From Cydia pomonella (lineage: Eukaryota > Arthropoda > Insecta > Lepidoptera > Tortricidae), in NCBI RefSeq assembly GCF_033807575.1, contig NC_084703.1:5890001-5954000 (forward strand): 64,000 bases of DNA, read 5' to 3'. Positions 38,008-47,926 of the stretch are shown piece by piece; position 1 is the first letter of the stretch, and every line of letters begins with the position of its first letter. The notes below the pieces were generated by a model that did no database searches, had not been told where the DNA came from, and worked only from the letters and a program-made list of their open reading frames with translations. The position numbers and the translations under genes were made by a program.

Positions 38008-38482
38008 TGACGAACGGTTTGGCCTAGTGGGTAGTAACCCTGTCTACGAAGCTGATGGTCCCGGGTTCAAATCCTAGTAAGGGCATGTATTCGTGTGATG
38101 AGCATGGATATTTGTTCCTGAGTCATGGGTGTTTTCTATGTATTTAAGTATTTATAAATATTTATATATGACTTAATTGTAATTCAATAATTATGTACTA
38201 TTTTGCATGTATACATTTGCCAGCGCTTTGGTGCGAACTGTAATGCTGTGTAAATATATCGTAATAATAATAAATAAAATATATTATATATATCGTTGTC
38301 TAAGTACCCTCAACACAAGCCTTATTGAGCTAACTGTGGGACTTTTTTTTTTATACTACGTCGGTGACAAACAAGCATACGGCCTGCCTGATGGTAAGCA
38401 GTCTCCGTAGCCTATGTACACCTGCAACTCCAGAGGACTTAGTCAATTTGTGTAATAATGTCCTATAATATTTATTTATTTA
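38008..38482 (+). mobile_element. tRNA-derived SINE interrupted by a LINE tail
   Basis: The head carries an A box (TTTGGCCTAGTGGGTAG) and a B box (CGGGTTCAAATCC). The body has GTGATGAGCATGGATATTTG and TTCCTGAGTCATGGGTG, and the end has TTAGTCAATTTGTGTAATAA. The element at 38343-38434 is inserted in its GTGGGACTTAG block. The sequence is otherwise well preserved. Confidence 0.78.
38343..38434 (-). mobile_element. Short LINE 3' tail nested in a SINE, GGAC duplication
   Basis: A T run (38343-38352, poly-A on the minus strand) is followed by ACTACGTCGGTGACAAACAA and the antisense of the common LINE 3' block (GCCTGATGGTAAGCAG, TGCAACTCCAGAG). GGAC flanks it on both sides (38339-38342 and 38435-38438). 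Confidence 0.75.
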
Positions 38483-39044
38483 ATTTTCCCTTTCTCTCAG
38501 ATGGAAGATATGTATATGCTCTATGCATCCCTAGGATTATGTAAATATGTTAACTAATTTGCTCATAAATTCATACATAATATCTGGCTTCCAAATTCAT
38601 TTATAAATTCTCCTATGTATAAAGCCCAGATTATTAATCAGTTTATTCAAACAAGTCCTATCGCTATAATATTATTTTTTACACAAGCGAAGCCTTTGCC
38701 TTTCAAGCTTCTTTCGCTCTGGTTAAAAAATACAAATATAAATAAAGTGAACTGAAGACTTTATACAAGTCAACGTCGTTAGTAAAAGAGAACTATGTAA
38801 ATACCACAGTAAAATACTAGCAGAGCAAAAAAACGCTACAAGCGAATCTACTCGTTGCTGACATAGTCAGCTTATTAATAAAAATGTAGACGTATCCATA
38901 CTGAAAGCAACACCATGTATAACTTAAAACCAGTCATTCCCTTACCGGTACCCTTCACTTTGGAAAGAAAGAGGCAGCTCATATTTTTCCATCTCCATAT
39001 CCTGCATGTATTTTTCCAAATTTGATATCCTTTATTATTTTCAG

Positions 39045-39166
39045 CGTCCCCGGAGCCGGAGAACCTGTCCAGTCCCACTCACTATGAAGAATTCCTGCAA
39101 AACCACTTTACCCTCCGATCCTTCCTGCGCAACTTCCTCTACTTTAATGTCGTTTTATTTAAATGA
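39045..39166 (+). CDS. Candidate orphan terminal exon, product unknown
   Basis: A good acceptor (TTTATTATTTTCAG, with a pyrimidine-rich tract) is followed by an open frame starting with two bases of a split codon. It reads SPEPENLSSPTHYEEFLQNH, FTLRSFLRNFLYF, NVVLFK and TGA. The codons are much richer in G/C at third positions than the surroundings, which is coding-like. I do not recognise the sequence. No upstream partner exon was found in the window on this strand, so the rest of the gene would lie far upstream, or this is a chance signal. A second frame (starting R-P-R-S) is also open over the same stretch. Confidence 0.4.
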
Positions 39167-39313
39167 GCTATAGATATATTTAGCGGACATTAGATCATAG
39201 GTATTTATTTAGATTTGTAAATTTTGACACTGATTTCATGACACTCTCAGGGCGTCAGCGTCACACTCACACATGTACAAAGGCACTGGCCGGATACTGC
39301 TCTTATAGTAGTG

Positions 39314-39450
39314 CAGGGGTCAGCAAACAATAGCAGTAGAAATCACCCAAATGTTGTTTTATTAGTCTAATCTAAGAACTCAAAGTGTGACTTTTTTTGG
39401 TCGTTCGAAGAGCCGCATGCAGCTCGAGAGCCGCGGTTTGCCGACCCCTG
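39314..39450. mobile_element. Short hAT-type MITE
   Basis: The ends are CAGGGGTCAGCAAAC and GTTTGCCGACCCCTG. The 8-bp flanks TAGTAGTG and TACTAACT match at only 5 positions. At 137 bp it carries no gene. Confidence 0.75.
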
Positions 39451-40263
39451 TACTAACTAATTGGACATTTATGTATTGCAAAAGTGCAGCATAAAGATTG
39501 AAATCAAATTGGTATCAATCTCTACTAAAATAGATATTATAATATTATGTTTTACACAGGCAATTGTTACAACCTCATGTATAACGGTCCAAAGGATGGC
39601 AATATCGCCGGTTTACGTTTAGCTATTATTTTTCCGAGAACTGCAAAATAAATACTAAAAGACTTTATTAGCTTCCTTAACTGTATTGTACTTAATTGAA
39701 GTGAAAATTTCTTTAGCGGCGCTGTGCACTTTTTGTGATGGGGAAAAAATGTTAAACTCGCGACAGGTCACGTGACCGACAGATTCGTCAGATTGAAAAT
39801 TCGTAAGACACGTGACCTGAACGAAAAACTGTTACAATGTCATTGAAGCCGTTAAGTAATTTTAATAGTTCTGAAGTGCAAAATTTTTAATGTAATATAA
39901 ATTATCATGTTTGAACGATAGCGCAATAAATGAATATTGTATTTTACCTCATAAATGATAGTACTTTTATACTGATAATTAAAGTAATTTTTGCAAAATT
40001 ATTCCCTAACCATTCCAAAATATCAAAAATGCACAACGTTAATATTCACGTTTTCACTTCTACCGGCACTCCCGGAGTGCAACCCGTTGTTTTTTTCAAT
40101 CACAGTTACCGTTATTTTTTATTGAAATTCCAAAGCTGTATTAAAAATACAAGAAACATAATTTATTATTAGTATTATTACAATCACAGGTTTCCTTTAT
40201 TACCTGCAAGTTATTTGTTATATGTCACAGCTGTCTGTACTACTTCCAAATAACATATAGATC

Positions 40264-40352
40264 GTGTCATTCGCCATGACGCGCGTATGACTCGTATTGT
40301 CATGTTATTAAAGGGTAGATTTGATAGATCTGCGCGCCATCATGGATGACAC
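40264..40352. mobile_element. Small MITE with GTGTCATTCGCCATGACGCG ends
   Basis: GTGTCAT at the left is inverted as ATGACAC at the right, with CATGACGCGCG / CGCGCCATCATG arms. A decayed relative near 36835-36910 shares CATGTTATTAAAGG and ATCTGCGCG. Confidence 0.6.
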
Positions 40353-41009
40353 AAACTATAACAAACTGACTGACTTCTTAACTTTGATCGCCAATTATCA
40401 TATCCAACAATGTCACACACACGCCGAAATTGTCGGTATGAGCTAATCAATATGAACCTTTATTGACAGAATGAACTTTTTAATTGCTGCTTTAAGGGTT
40501 CTTGGCGGTTAAAGGGTTAATAATCTGAGGTAGAAAAAAATACTATAAATACAGCAGTTACCTCAATTCCGCGTGGAGCCCATCATTAGAACTCGACTTT
40601 GATAAAAATGGTTTTTAAAACCTAGCTTGCTAAAATTTTATGAAGACGAAAAATCGTCAACAGTTCCGTTCTGTTCTTCATCAGCAATACTACTTCATTA
40701 AATGTCACTTTTTTCAATTTAAATGCTTGATTTCTAGAAAATACAAAAGATTTAAGGAGGTCCCTCGATCCCTCATGGATCCCATCATCAGAACTAGATT
40801 TTGGCATAAATGGGACCAATCTGTAGTTACATATACATTCAAACAAAAAAAAAACCAGATCGGTTGAGAAATGACGGAGTTATGAGGTAACAAACTTAAG
40901 AAAAAAAAAACGGAATTAAGAACCTCTCCTCCTTTTGCAACTTTGAAGTCGGATAAAAATGTCACATATACGCCAATTCATGAACTTTTTACGCCGACTC
41001 ACGACTGCT

Positions 41010-41371
41010 TTAAGAGGAAAGGGGACGGCCGCTTCTCGATACAAACGTAGTCCCCATTTTCCTTTCTGGATATTGACATTATGGAAAATATTTTTACATA
41101 ATTTGATGTATATTAACCATAAGATATGCCCCTACGTTTGATTATTGTAAAAATTAAGAGCGAAAAACAGATTTCATACAAATTTTTAAATGCTTCTGGT
41201 ATAACTTATAATAAATAAAAATTCGAATAAAATCAAACGAAGGGGCATAGCTGTAATTGATATACAACAAATTGTGTCAAAATATTTTCATTAATGTTAA
41301 TATCCAGAGAGGAAAATGAGGACCACGTTTGTATGAAAAGGTTCCGCACGGGTCTCCCACTTTCGTCTTAA
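41010..41371. mobile_element. 362-bp TTAA-flanked palindromic element, copy 2
   Basis: Same family and layout as 37361-37741, from TTAAGAGGAAAGGGGAC to CCCACTTTCGTCTTAA. Confidence 0.75.
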
Positions 41372-42489
41372 GGGTTCTTGGCACTTAAAGGGTTAAAAAT
41401 GTCTCACATTATTCTACCGTTCTTCATCATTCACCCAATTGTGATTGCCGTGGACATTTATAGCCCTCGCTTTTAATTAATCGCTTGCGGTAATCACTGC
41501 AACCTCACATACATTCATACTTCACAAATTGCCATGCTATTGCAACTTCAATCTTCCCAGCTTGTTATAACGAAACATATGCAATGGATACTTGATTAAA
41601 ATAAGAGTTTGCAAAAGTATGCGCTGCTGTTTGAAAGCTTATGTGATACAGTGAAATTTGTAATTTATGGAAATCCGTATTTGCATGGAGGAAGTAGAAG
41701 TTGAATATGAATTTCGAATAGCCGGAGGGTGGTTATGTGATGCAATCGCGTATTAATTGAAGTACATTTGGACAAATTTATCATATGAGTTTGCATAATG
41801 GGGAGTGGAGCAATAGGTTGTCAAGTATTTTATATACCATCCCACTTTGATGGCAAAGAAGCACACAATGTATTTCGTTGTTTTGAAAACATCGAAGATT
41901 AGTATAGTTCTAGTGCTTGTAACTTCTTATAAAATAAGCGAAAGCACCCTTACAAATAAACTTACGTTTTTATTACAACTTGATCTGGTTGCGAGTTATA
42001 TACACATGACATGATACATTGTAAATATTTACTTTTTTGTTGGATGGTTCAGGCTTGAAAAGTGCTTGTGTGAATGACAATACTCCATTTTTTTAAGATT
42101 ATAATTTTTGTAACCTGCGAAATGCTAGTGTGTCTATGCTCTATCTAATATTGGAAATAAAGTTACCTCTATTTTTGAGGTTATACAATATCTAATCTGA
42201 AAAATAAACGGGGTATGGCCTACACCTAAATTCTAGTCTTAAATACTTAACATTTAATTAGCGTCTTATAGCGCTAGTAAAATATTATACAATGTATTAT
42301 TAAAGTAATGATAATGACTAACAATAACTTGATTCACTTTTGTTTTTAATACAGTCCTATTCCAAGAATTTCGTTAAGGAATACGCAAAAGTTTATTTTT
42401 ATTCGCCAATGTAAACAAATGAATTAAAAAGGCCATCTTTTACAGTCTGTGGTTATTGATATGAATTTAAAAACAATAATAAAACGTTA

Positions 42490-42748
42490 TACAAGGTGCC
42501 CAAAAAATATGTGCATTCCCGATGCCAGGAAGGTTTTGGGCTTATACTGAACAACTTTTACTATAGTACCAACCCCGAAATCGCGAAAAGATTTTCTGGC
42601 TGTTTCATACATTTTAGCTGGTCCATTTTCTATGGGAGGGTAAAAAAAATTACGCGATTTCTGGGTTGGTCCCATAGTAAAAGTTGTTCAGTATAATCCC
42701 AAAACCTCCCTAGCAACGGGAATGCACATATTTTTTGGCCACCTTGTA
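42490..42748. mobile_element. Tc1/mariner-type MITE, CAAGGTG ends
   Basis: ACAAGGTGCCCAAAAAATAT and ATATTTTTTGGCCACCTTGT are inverted, flanked by TA. Long inner arms include GAACAACTTTTACTATAG / CCATAGTAAAAGTTGTTC, so nearly the whole 259 bp is palindromic. Confidence 0.78.
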
Positions 42749-43307
42749 TATGCGGAAATGGAAAAGTGACTCTTTAGAAGAAGTATCATTTACAGACAAA
42801 AATTTGTTTACTATTTCAATTGAAGAGTATTACAATTCAACTAGGGGACAAATTATTTTATTCTAATAACTTGATGTTTTAAAAATTCACACAATCATAG
42901 ACTGAAATATGTGTAATATACTAAAGACAGGCAAGTCCTAAAAGTGCCTGAGAACGGATGGCTGAAGGCGCCTAGACTTCCAAGGATTGGGAATATTGCA
43001 ATACAGTCAAAACATTTAAAGATGTTTGGAATAAAGTATTACGACTCTCACTCACTATCGATTAACTAATTCCAATAATTAGCACGGAGTTACCTCGTCA
43101 ATATCACCTACACCGAAATTCCTAATTGTACCCAGTTCCGTAAAATCTGATCAAACTGCCTTTGGCAATTCACATGAGTTTCGGATTGCACGATTTCGCT
43201 TGCGCCTTTTTCTGGCTGCATTCCAATGCAGGAATGCATAAAAATGGTTGAAGTTTGAACAATGTCCGTGATGGGTGAATTAGTCAGACAATGCGGGATC
43301 CAATATA

Positions 43308-43565
43308 CCGGGTGATTTCAGTGGTCGTGATAACGAATGTCAAAAATGTGTTACGATAGTCATACTAAACAAATTTCCCCATGAAACTAACCACAACATC
43401 GCGAAAAATATTTAAAAGACAAATTGAGGGCCCGATGTAGACGAAACTAAGGGCCAAGGGGTGAATTTTTCAAGATTTTCATATCGGTCCCATGAGAAAC
43501 CTTGTTCAGTATGACCATCTTAACACATTCTTACCATTCCGGATCACAACCCTAAAATCACCCAG
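43308..43565. mobile_element. Tc1/mariner-type MITE, CCGGGTGATTT ends
   Basis: CCGGGTGATTTCAGTGG at the left pairs with AAAATCACCCAG at the right, flanked by TA (43306-43307 and 43566-43567). It shares TTGTTCAGTAT and GGTCCCAT blocks with 42490-42748, so the two families appear related. Confidence 0.7.
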
Positions 43566-43700
43566 TATTAGCTATAATGACAAAAATTATAATTTAAGAA
43601 ATGAAGTCCATTTTAAAATAAAGAGACCCTTCAAATTAAAGTTTTAAGTATCAACAAAGTGATTTTTTTTGGGAGCGGTTACAACAAAGTCTGCTGAATA

Positions 43701-43997
43701 TCATGATACAAATTCAACCACAAAATACTTTCTGGATCCATTCGCTATTAGTGGGCAGTGATTGTTACAGGAACACATGGTATATTCTCTAGGGAAATCT
43801 TTGTTGCATTTATGAATATGCGAGCGAACATAACTGGGAAATACTGTGGCATTTTCGCGTTGATCGGCAGCAGTAACCCCGATGCACCACTTCAGTGGTA
43901 AATGAAACAGAATTGTGATACTAAACCATTTGTTGCAACTTGTACTTTGCATTGCATTGCAAAGAATTGAAAGAATTTCTTGAATTTTAGGTAACAT
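43701..43997 (-). CDS. Uncharacterised 98-codon Cys-containing reading frame
   Basis: This is a Met-initiated minus-strand frame that stays open for about 25 more codons upstream (LAYILTQFPLGVQ and KINIGQQQN). Inside are several cysteines (C-N-A-M-Q-S-T-S-C, K-W-C-I-G-V, C-N-K, CSCNNHCP) and a plausible mix of residues with varied codons, ending in TGA. I see no signal peptide or known motif and cannot name it. It lies between a MITE (43308-43565) and an AT-rich stretch, so it could be a fragment of an old mobile-element gene. A real single-exon gene is less likely. Confidence 0.25.
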   Translation of the reverse strand: MLPKIQEILSILCNAMQSTSCNKWFSITILFHLPLKWCIGVTAADQRENATVFPSYVRSHIHKCNKDFPREYTMCSCNNHCPLIANGSRKYFVVEFVS

Positions 43998-43999
43998 AT

Positions 44000-45271
44000 T
44001 TTGTTGCTGCCCTATATTTATTTTCTGAACTCCTAGTGGGAATTGTGTTAGGATGTAGGCTAATTTACCATTTTATAATCTTATCTGTGTATGTTACTGG
44101 CCTGTGTCTGTTTTTCCCCCAATAAAGAAAAATAAAATACTGTTTTATTTTGCAAATAACGGAAACTCTTTATGGTTCAATTTACCACTACGCCACGAGC
44201 GCCTAAAATGTCACGGGTAGCAGTACTAGTCACTGGCATACGATATCAATATAACCTAAATTCTTCCAGGTAAGATTTATAGTATATTGGCTCGCTTCCG
44301 TCCATGATCTTGGCATATGCGTGGCATATATGTGTGGCGTTCACATGGTTAAATTACCCATAGGAAATTAACAATAAGATACCGGGCTTTCGCTCTCAAA
44401 CTGAATTTCTAAATGAGAACATCAATCTAATCAAATTATTTCTTAAAATTTGGTGAGCTAAATTATTCTTATCTGCACTATTTAAGAATAGTGCAGCTCC
44501 TTAGCTCGATTTAGTTTAGAGGTATGGTCCCATTCGGCAGAAAGCACTAAATATTGTCTTCTGAAGTATATTGTTAATACTTATAGTTTTCAAATTATGC
44601 TTAATCTTCCCTTATAATATTATATAGGCTTGCCAAGTTTCATGCTTTGTGCCGGATGGGACTATAGTTTAGGCTAAGGAGCCGCACTAGAAAAACTGAT
44701 CCGGTAAAACATAATGATCGGGCGTATATTTTCGATATAAGTAAATTTTTTGAACTGATATTATTTTTATGCAGATGAATATTGAATAGAGTTTATTTTT
44801 TGCAAATTCCCAGAAACACCATGAGCTAAATTATGAGATTAATTAATGTAAATATGTTGATAATACAATTCCATTAAAGCGTTGGTGTTCATAATCCAAT
44901 TAGTTATTTAATTAGTTACTGTTCATCATAACTTCAAAATAAATTTACATATTTATCAGTTTGACGTCGCTTTTATAATAAACACAAATTATTAAGCGTA
45001 ATTTACTTACCGAAGTCGTCAGGCACGAATACATTACATTTAGTTTTGCACTTTCTAGCAAATATGCTGGCTATACATATACATAACCAAATATGACATG
45101 TATTTGGTTGTCATATACATATTATGTACATACATGGTAGAATACGTGTAAACACACGCAGACACTGTTGCAAGCAAACAATGCGCCTCAGGATAATGTA
45201 GTTTGATATACATGAATGCCGACCAATCAAATGTAAAGGATCCGATTAGATAACGCCGTTCGATGCAGATA
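44000..45271. other. Non-coding stretch, no gene recognised
   Basis: AT-rich. A hairpin CTGCACTATTTAAGAATAGTGCAG lies at 44475-44498. A CCCAATAAAG signal at 44118 could be a 3' end of a + strand element, but nothing coding precedes it on that strand. Confidence 0.4.
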
Positions 45272-45363
45272 TACAGTAACCTGCAAAGTGAGCCCCCTCC
45301 CCCCCTCTCCCAGCATAGAAATTAGTTTGTAGGGGGGGTCACTTAACTCTGCAGCTTACTGTA
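45272..45363. mobile_element. Small palindromic MITE (CTGCAGAGATA family), copy 2
   Basis: TACAGTAACCTGCAAAGTGA pairs with CACTTAACTCTGCAGCTTAC TGTA. The C-rich inner arm has expanded (CCCCCTCCCCCCCTCTCCC). Confidence 0.7.
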
Positions 45364-46003
45364 AGGTGAAAATGTAAACATATCTTTGACGTCGACTGTA
45401 CATCTTTATTTATGACGCCACAGACAGCATAATCATGCTTTGCCTGCTGCCCCAACGCCGAAATTGAGGCAAGCCCAACAATGAATGCAATTGATTAGCG
45501 GGCAATTCTTTTTTGCAGATTTTGATAACCATTGGTAGGTTTGAAAAACTCCTTATTCTGGTCGGAATAAACTTTACACGAAATCCAATTTTGAGACAAA
45601 AAAATGTGTGAAAGTTCCCATTAAGTTACAGAAAATTCCATACGCTTTCCGTAACTCAGTTGAAGATTTTGTAGGACATACTAGGAATAAGGAACTGTAT
45701 CTAGCCACACAATTTTATTAAAATTCGTGATATACCCAGCCCAATGCCCAATTTATACTTTTCGGGGAGTATTTTGTACAGAGCAAATTGAAAGAAGCGA
45801 TAAAAATAATCTAATCATCTTTATTAATATATCATTTTTCAGTGAGAGTTAATTTTACATCTATATTCTACACGCAAACTTAGTTGCACAAGAAAATACT
45901 GGATAATTGGAAGTGTTACAGTAGTCATCATCTAATGTAATCGCTTTATCTTCGTGGCGAACGCCTTGTGATAGTGTGACTTGTGGCTGACGAGCGAGGG
46001 CTT

Positions 46004-46132
46004 GTACAGTCAGCGTCAAATACTATGTAGCAACCAAAGTAGCCAAATAGTTCGGCACACCATATATTAAGTATGGTGTACCAAACTATTTGGCCACTTT
46101 GACTGCTACTAAGTATTTGACGCTGACTGTAC
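46004..46132. mobile_element. Hairpin MITE inside cassette A1
   Basis: A 129-bp near-perfect palindrome with ends GTACAGTCAGCGTC and GACGCTGACTGTAC and a central CCATATATTAAGTATGG loop. It sits in the TGTACA of the finger's Leu-Tyr codons. The same element recurs at 46440 and 46863. Confidence 0.8.
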
Positions 46133-46343
46133 AGTAGCGTCGTGACAATCAATCAATCAATTCAAAAACTCCAGGCTAAGGCGATGATTATGCGCCTTAG
46201 CCTGGAGTCTGTAGCGAATGCCTTGTGACAGCGTCCGCACTTGTGGTTGACGGGCGGGTGTTTGTAACAGGCTTCGTGACAATCCTCATAATACTGTACC
46301 AGAAAAATCAATTATACTTAAATAAACTCAACTTACATCGGTA

Positions 46344-46446
46344 ATCACTAATGTAAACGCGCTAGATGTCCCTGCAGCCTAATTTTAGTAGTGAACGCCT
46401 TGTGACAATTCCGTACTTGTGGCTGACGAGCGAGTGCTTGTACAGT
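46344..46446 (-). pseudogene. Cassette A2, broken finger
   Basis: This is a finger-7-like copy in which the first Cys codon is TAC and bases are missing between the two Cys positions, breaking the frame. It carries a MITE immediately downstream on the + map (46440-46568). Confidence 0.5.
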
Positions 46447-46568
46447 CAGCGTCAAATACTTTGTAGCAACCAAAGTGGCCAAATAGTTCGGCTTACCATA
46501 TATTAAGTATGGTGTACCGAACTATTTGGCCACTTTGACTGCTACTAAGTATTTGATGCTGACTGTAC
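46440..46568. mobile_element. Hairpin MITE inside cassette A2
   Basis: Same 129-bp palindrome, at the same position within the cassette as in A1. This implies one insertion followed by duplication of the loaded cassette. Confidence 0.8.
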
Positions 46569-46764
46569 AGTAGCGTCGTGACAATCAATCAATTCAAATC
46601 ATAATCATCGCCTTAGCCTGGAGTCTATAGCGAATGCCTTGTGACAGCGTCCGCACTTGTGGTTGACGGGCAGGTGCATGTAACAGAGGCTTTGTGACAA
46701 TCCTCATTTTTAATACTGTACCAGAAAAATCAATTATATTTAAATAAACTCAACTTACATCGGT

Positions 46765-46868
46765 AATCACTAATGTAAACGCGCTAGATGTCCCTGCAGC
46801 CTAATTTTAGTAGTGAACGCCTTGTGACAATATCCGTACTTGTGGCTGACGAGCGAGTGCTTGTACAG
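46765..46868 (-). pseudogene. Cassette A3, finger copy with first Cys lost
   Basis: The frame is open (K-Y-G-Y-C-H-K-A-F-T-T, then QGHLARLH and TAG) but the first zinc-binding Cys is Tyr, so the copy could not fold as a normal C2H2 finger. Confidence 0.5.
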
Positions 46869-46991
46869 TCAGCGTCAAATACTTTGTAGCAACCAAAGTA
46901 GCCAAATAGTTCGGCACACCATATATTAAGTATGGTGTACCGAACTATTTGGCCACTTTGACTGCTACTAAGTATTTGACACTGACTGTAT
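46863..46991. mobile_element. Hairpin MITE inside cassette A3
   Basis: Third full copy of the 129-bp palindrome. Its right end has changed from CTGTAC to CTGTAT. A deleted remnant (about 25 bp of the left end) remains in cassette A4 at 47286-47310. Confidence 0.8.
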
Positions 46992-47187
46992 AGTAGCGTC
47001 GTGACAATCAATCAATTCAAATCATAATCATCGCCTTAGCCTGGAGTCTGTAGCGAATGCCTTATGACAGCGTCCGCACTTGTAGTTGACGGGCGAGTGC
47101 TTGTAACAGAGGCTTCGTGACAATCCTCATTTATAATACTGTAGCAGAAAAATCGACTATATTTAAATAAACTCAAGTTACATCGTT

Positions 47188-47290
47188 AATCACTAATGTA
47201 ATCGCGCTAGGTGTCCCTGCAGCCTAATTTCAGTAGTGAACGCCTTGTGACAATGTCCGCACTTGTGGCTGACGAGCGAGTGCTTGTACA
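47188..47290 (-). pseudogene. Cassette A4, intact C2H2 finger copy
   Basis: On the minus strand this reads Y-K-H-S-L-V-S-H then KCGHCHKAFTTEIRL, QGHLARLH and TAG. All four zinc ligands are present with C-x2-C-x12-H-x4-H spacing, identical in layout to finger 7 of the gene. There is no strong acceptor directly upstream: the preceding bases are the remnant of a deleted MITE. I therefore call it a pseudo-exon, but an alternative terminal exon is not excluded. Confidence 0.55.
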
Positions 47291-47500
47291 GTCAGCGTCA
47301 AATACTTAATAGCGTCGTGACAATCAATCAATTCAAATCATAATCATCGCCTTAGCCTGGAGTCTGTAGCGAATGCCTTGTGACAGCGTCCGCACTTGTG
47401 GTTGACGGGCGGGTGCATGTAACAGAGGCTTCGTGACAATCCTCATTTATAATACTGTACCATAAAATCAATTATATTTAAATAAACTCAACTTAATTCG

Positions 47501-47604
47501 GTAATCACTAATGTAAACGCGCTAGGTGTCCCTGCAGCCTAATTTTAGTAGTGAACGCCTTGTGACAATATCCGCACTTGTGGCTGACGAGCGAGTGCTT
47601 GTAC
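47501..47604 (-). pseudogene. Cassette A5, intact C2H2 finger copy without MITE
   Basis: This reads KCGYCHKAFTTKIRL, QGHLARLH and TAG, with all zinc ligands kept. It lacks the hairpin MITE found in A1-A3: the sequence runs straight from the TGTACAG of the finger to GTGGCGTCGTGAC, so it shows the empty site. No convincing acceptor is visible. Confidence 0.55.
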
Positions 47605-47811
47605 AGTGGCGTCGTGACAATAATCATAATCATCAACACTACTCCAAGAAAGTTAATTTAAAAAAAACTCAGGTTTCAGTAATGTAAGCGCGCTAGGTGC
47701 CGTTTCGGTCTAGTATCAGTAGCGAAAGCCTTGACCGTGTCCGCACTTGTGGCTGACGAGCGAGTGCTTGTACAACTCGTTAATGACAATAATCATCGAA
47801 TTTAATTTGGG

Positions 47812-47896
47812 CTAGGTGTCGCCTTAGCCTGGTGTTTGTAGCGAATGCCTTGTGACAGCGTCCGCACTTGTGGTTGACGGGCGGGTGCTTGTAACA
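47812..47896 (-). pseudogene. Cassette B5, type B finger copy nearest the gene
   Basis: This type B copy reads HKCGRCHKAFATNTRLRR then HLAQIK. Both Cys and the first His are kept but the second His is lost (Q-I-K). Other B copies stop (TGA) right after R-L-R-R, before the first His. This is the least decayed B copy and sits just downstream of the gene's stop codon. Confidence 0.5.
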
Positions 47897-47926
47897 GAGG
47901 CAGAGGGAATATGTTATTATCAGTAA

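Larger units (their letters stand above)
45945..47896 (-). repeat. Tandem array of zinc-finger-derived cassettes downstream of the C2H2 gene
   Basis: About eleven cassettes in two alternating types, in the same orientation as the gene. Type A resembles finger 7 (KCGHCHKAFTTEIRL then QGHLARLH and a TAG stop) and lies at about 45945-46009, 46344-46446, 46765-46868, 47188-47290, 47501-47604 and 47680-47775. Type B (HKCGRCHKAFATDSRLRR) lies at about 46192-46270, 46607-46686, 47030-47107, 47347-47426 and 47812-47896. A-to-A spacing is about 420 bp where a MITE is present and about 315 bp where it is missing. Spacers share the block around caattatatttaaataaactc. Each cassette starts near the LYHH segment before finger 7, so finger 6 is not included. 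The array looks like segmental amplification of the last finger plus flank, now mostly non-coding. Confidence 0.8.

Noticed and set aside
45946..47011. Minus-strand frames of 68 and 75 codons in the cassette array (starting M-I-V-T-T-L-L-Y)
   Set aside because: They run across MITE and cassette borders in a frame unlike the zinc finger.
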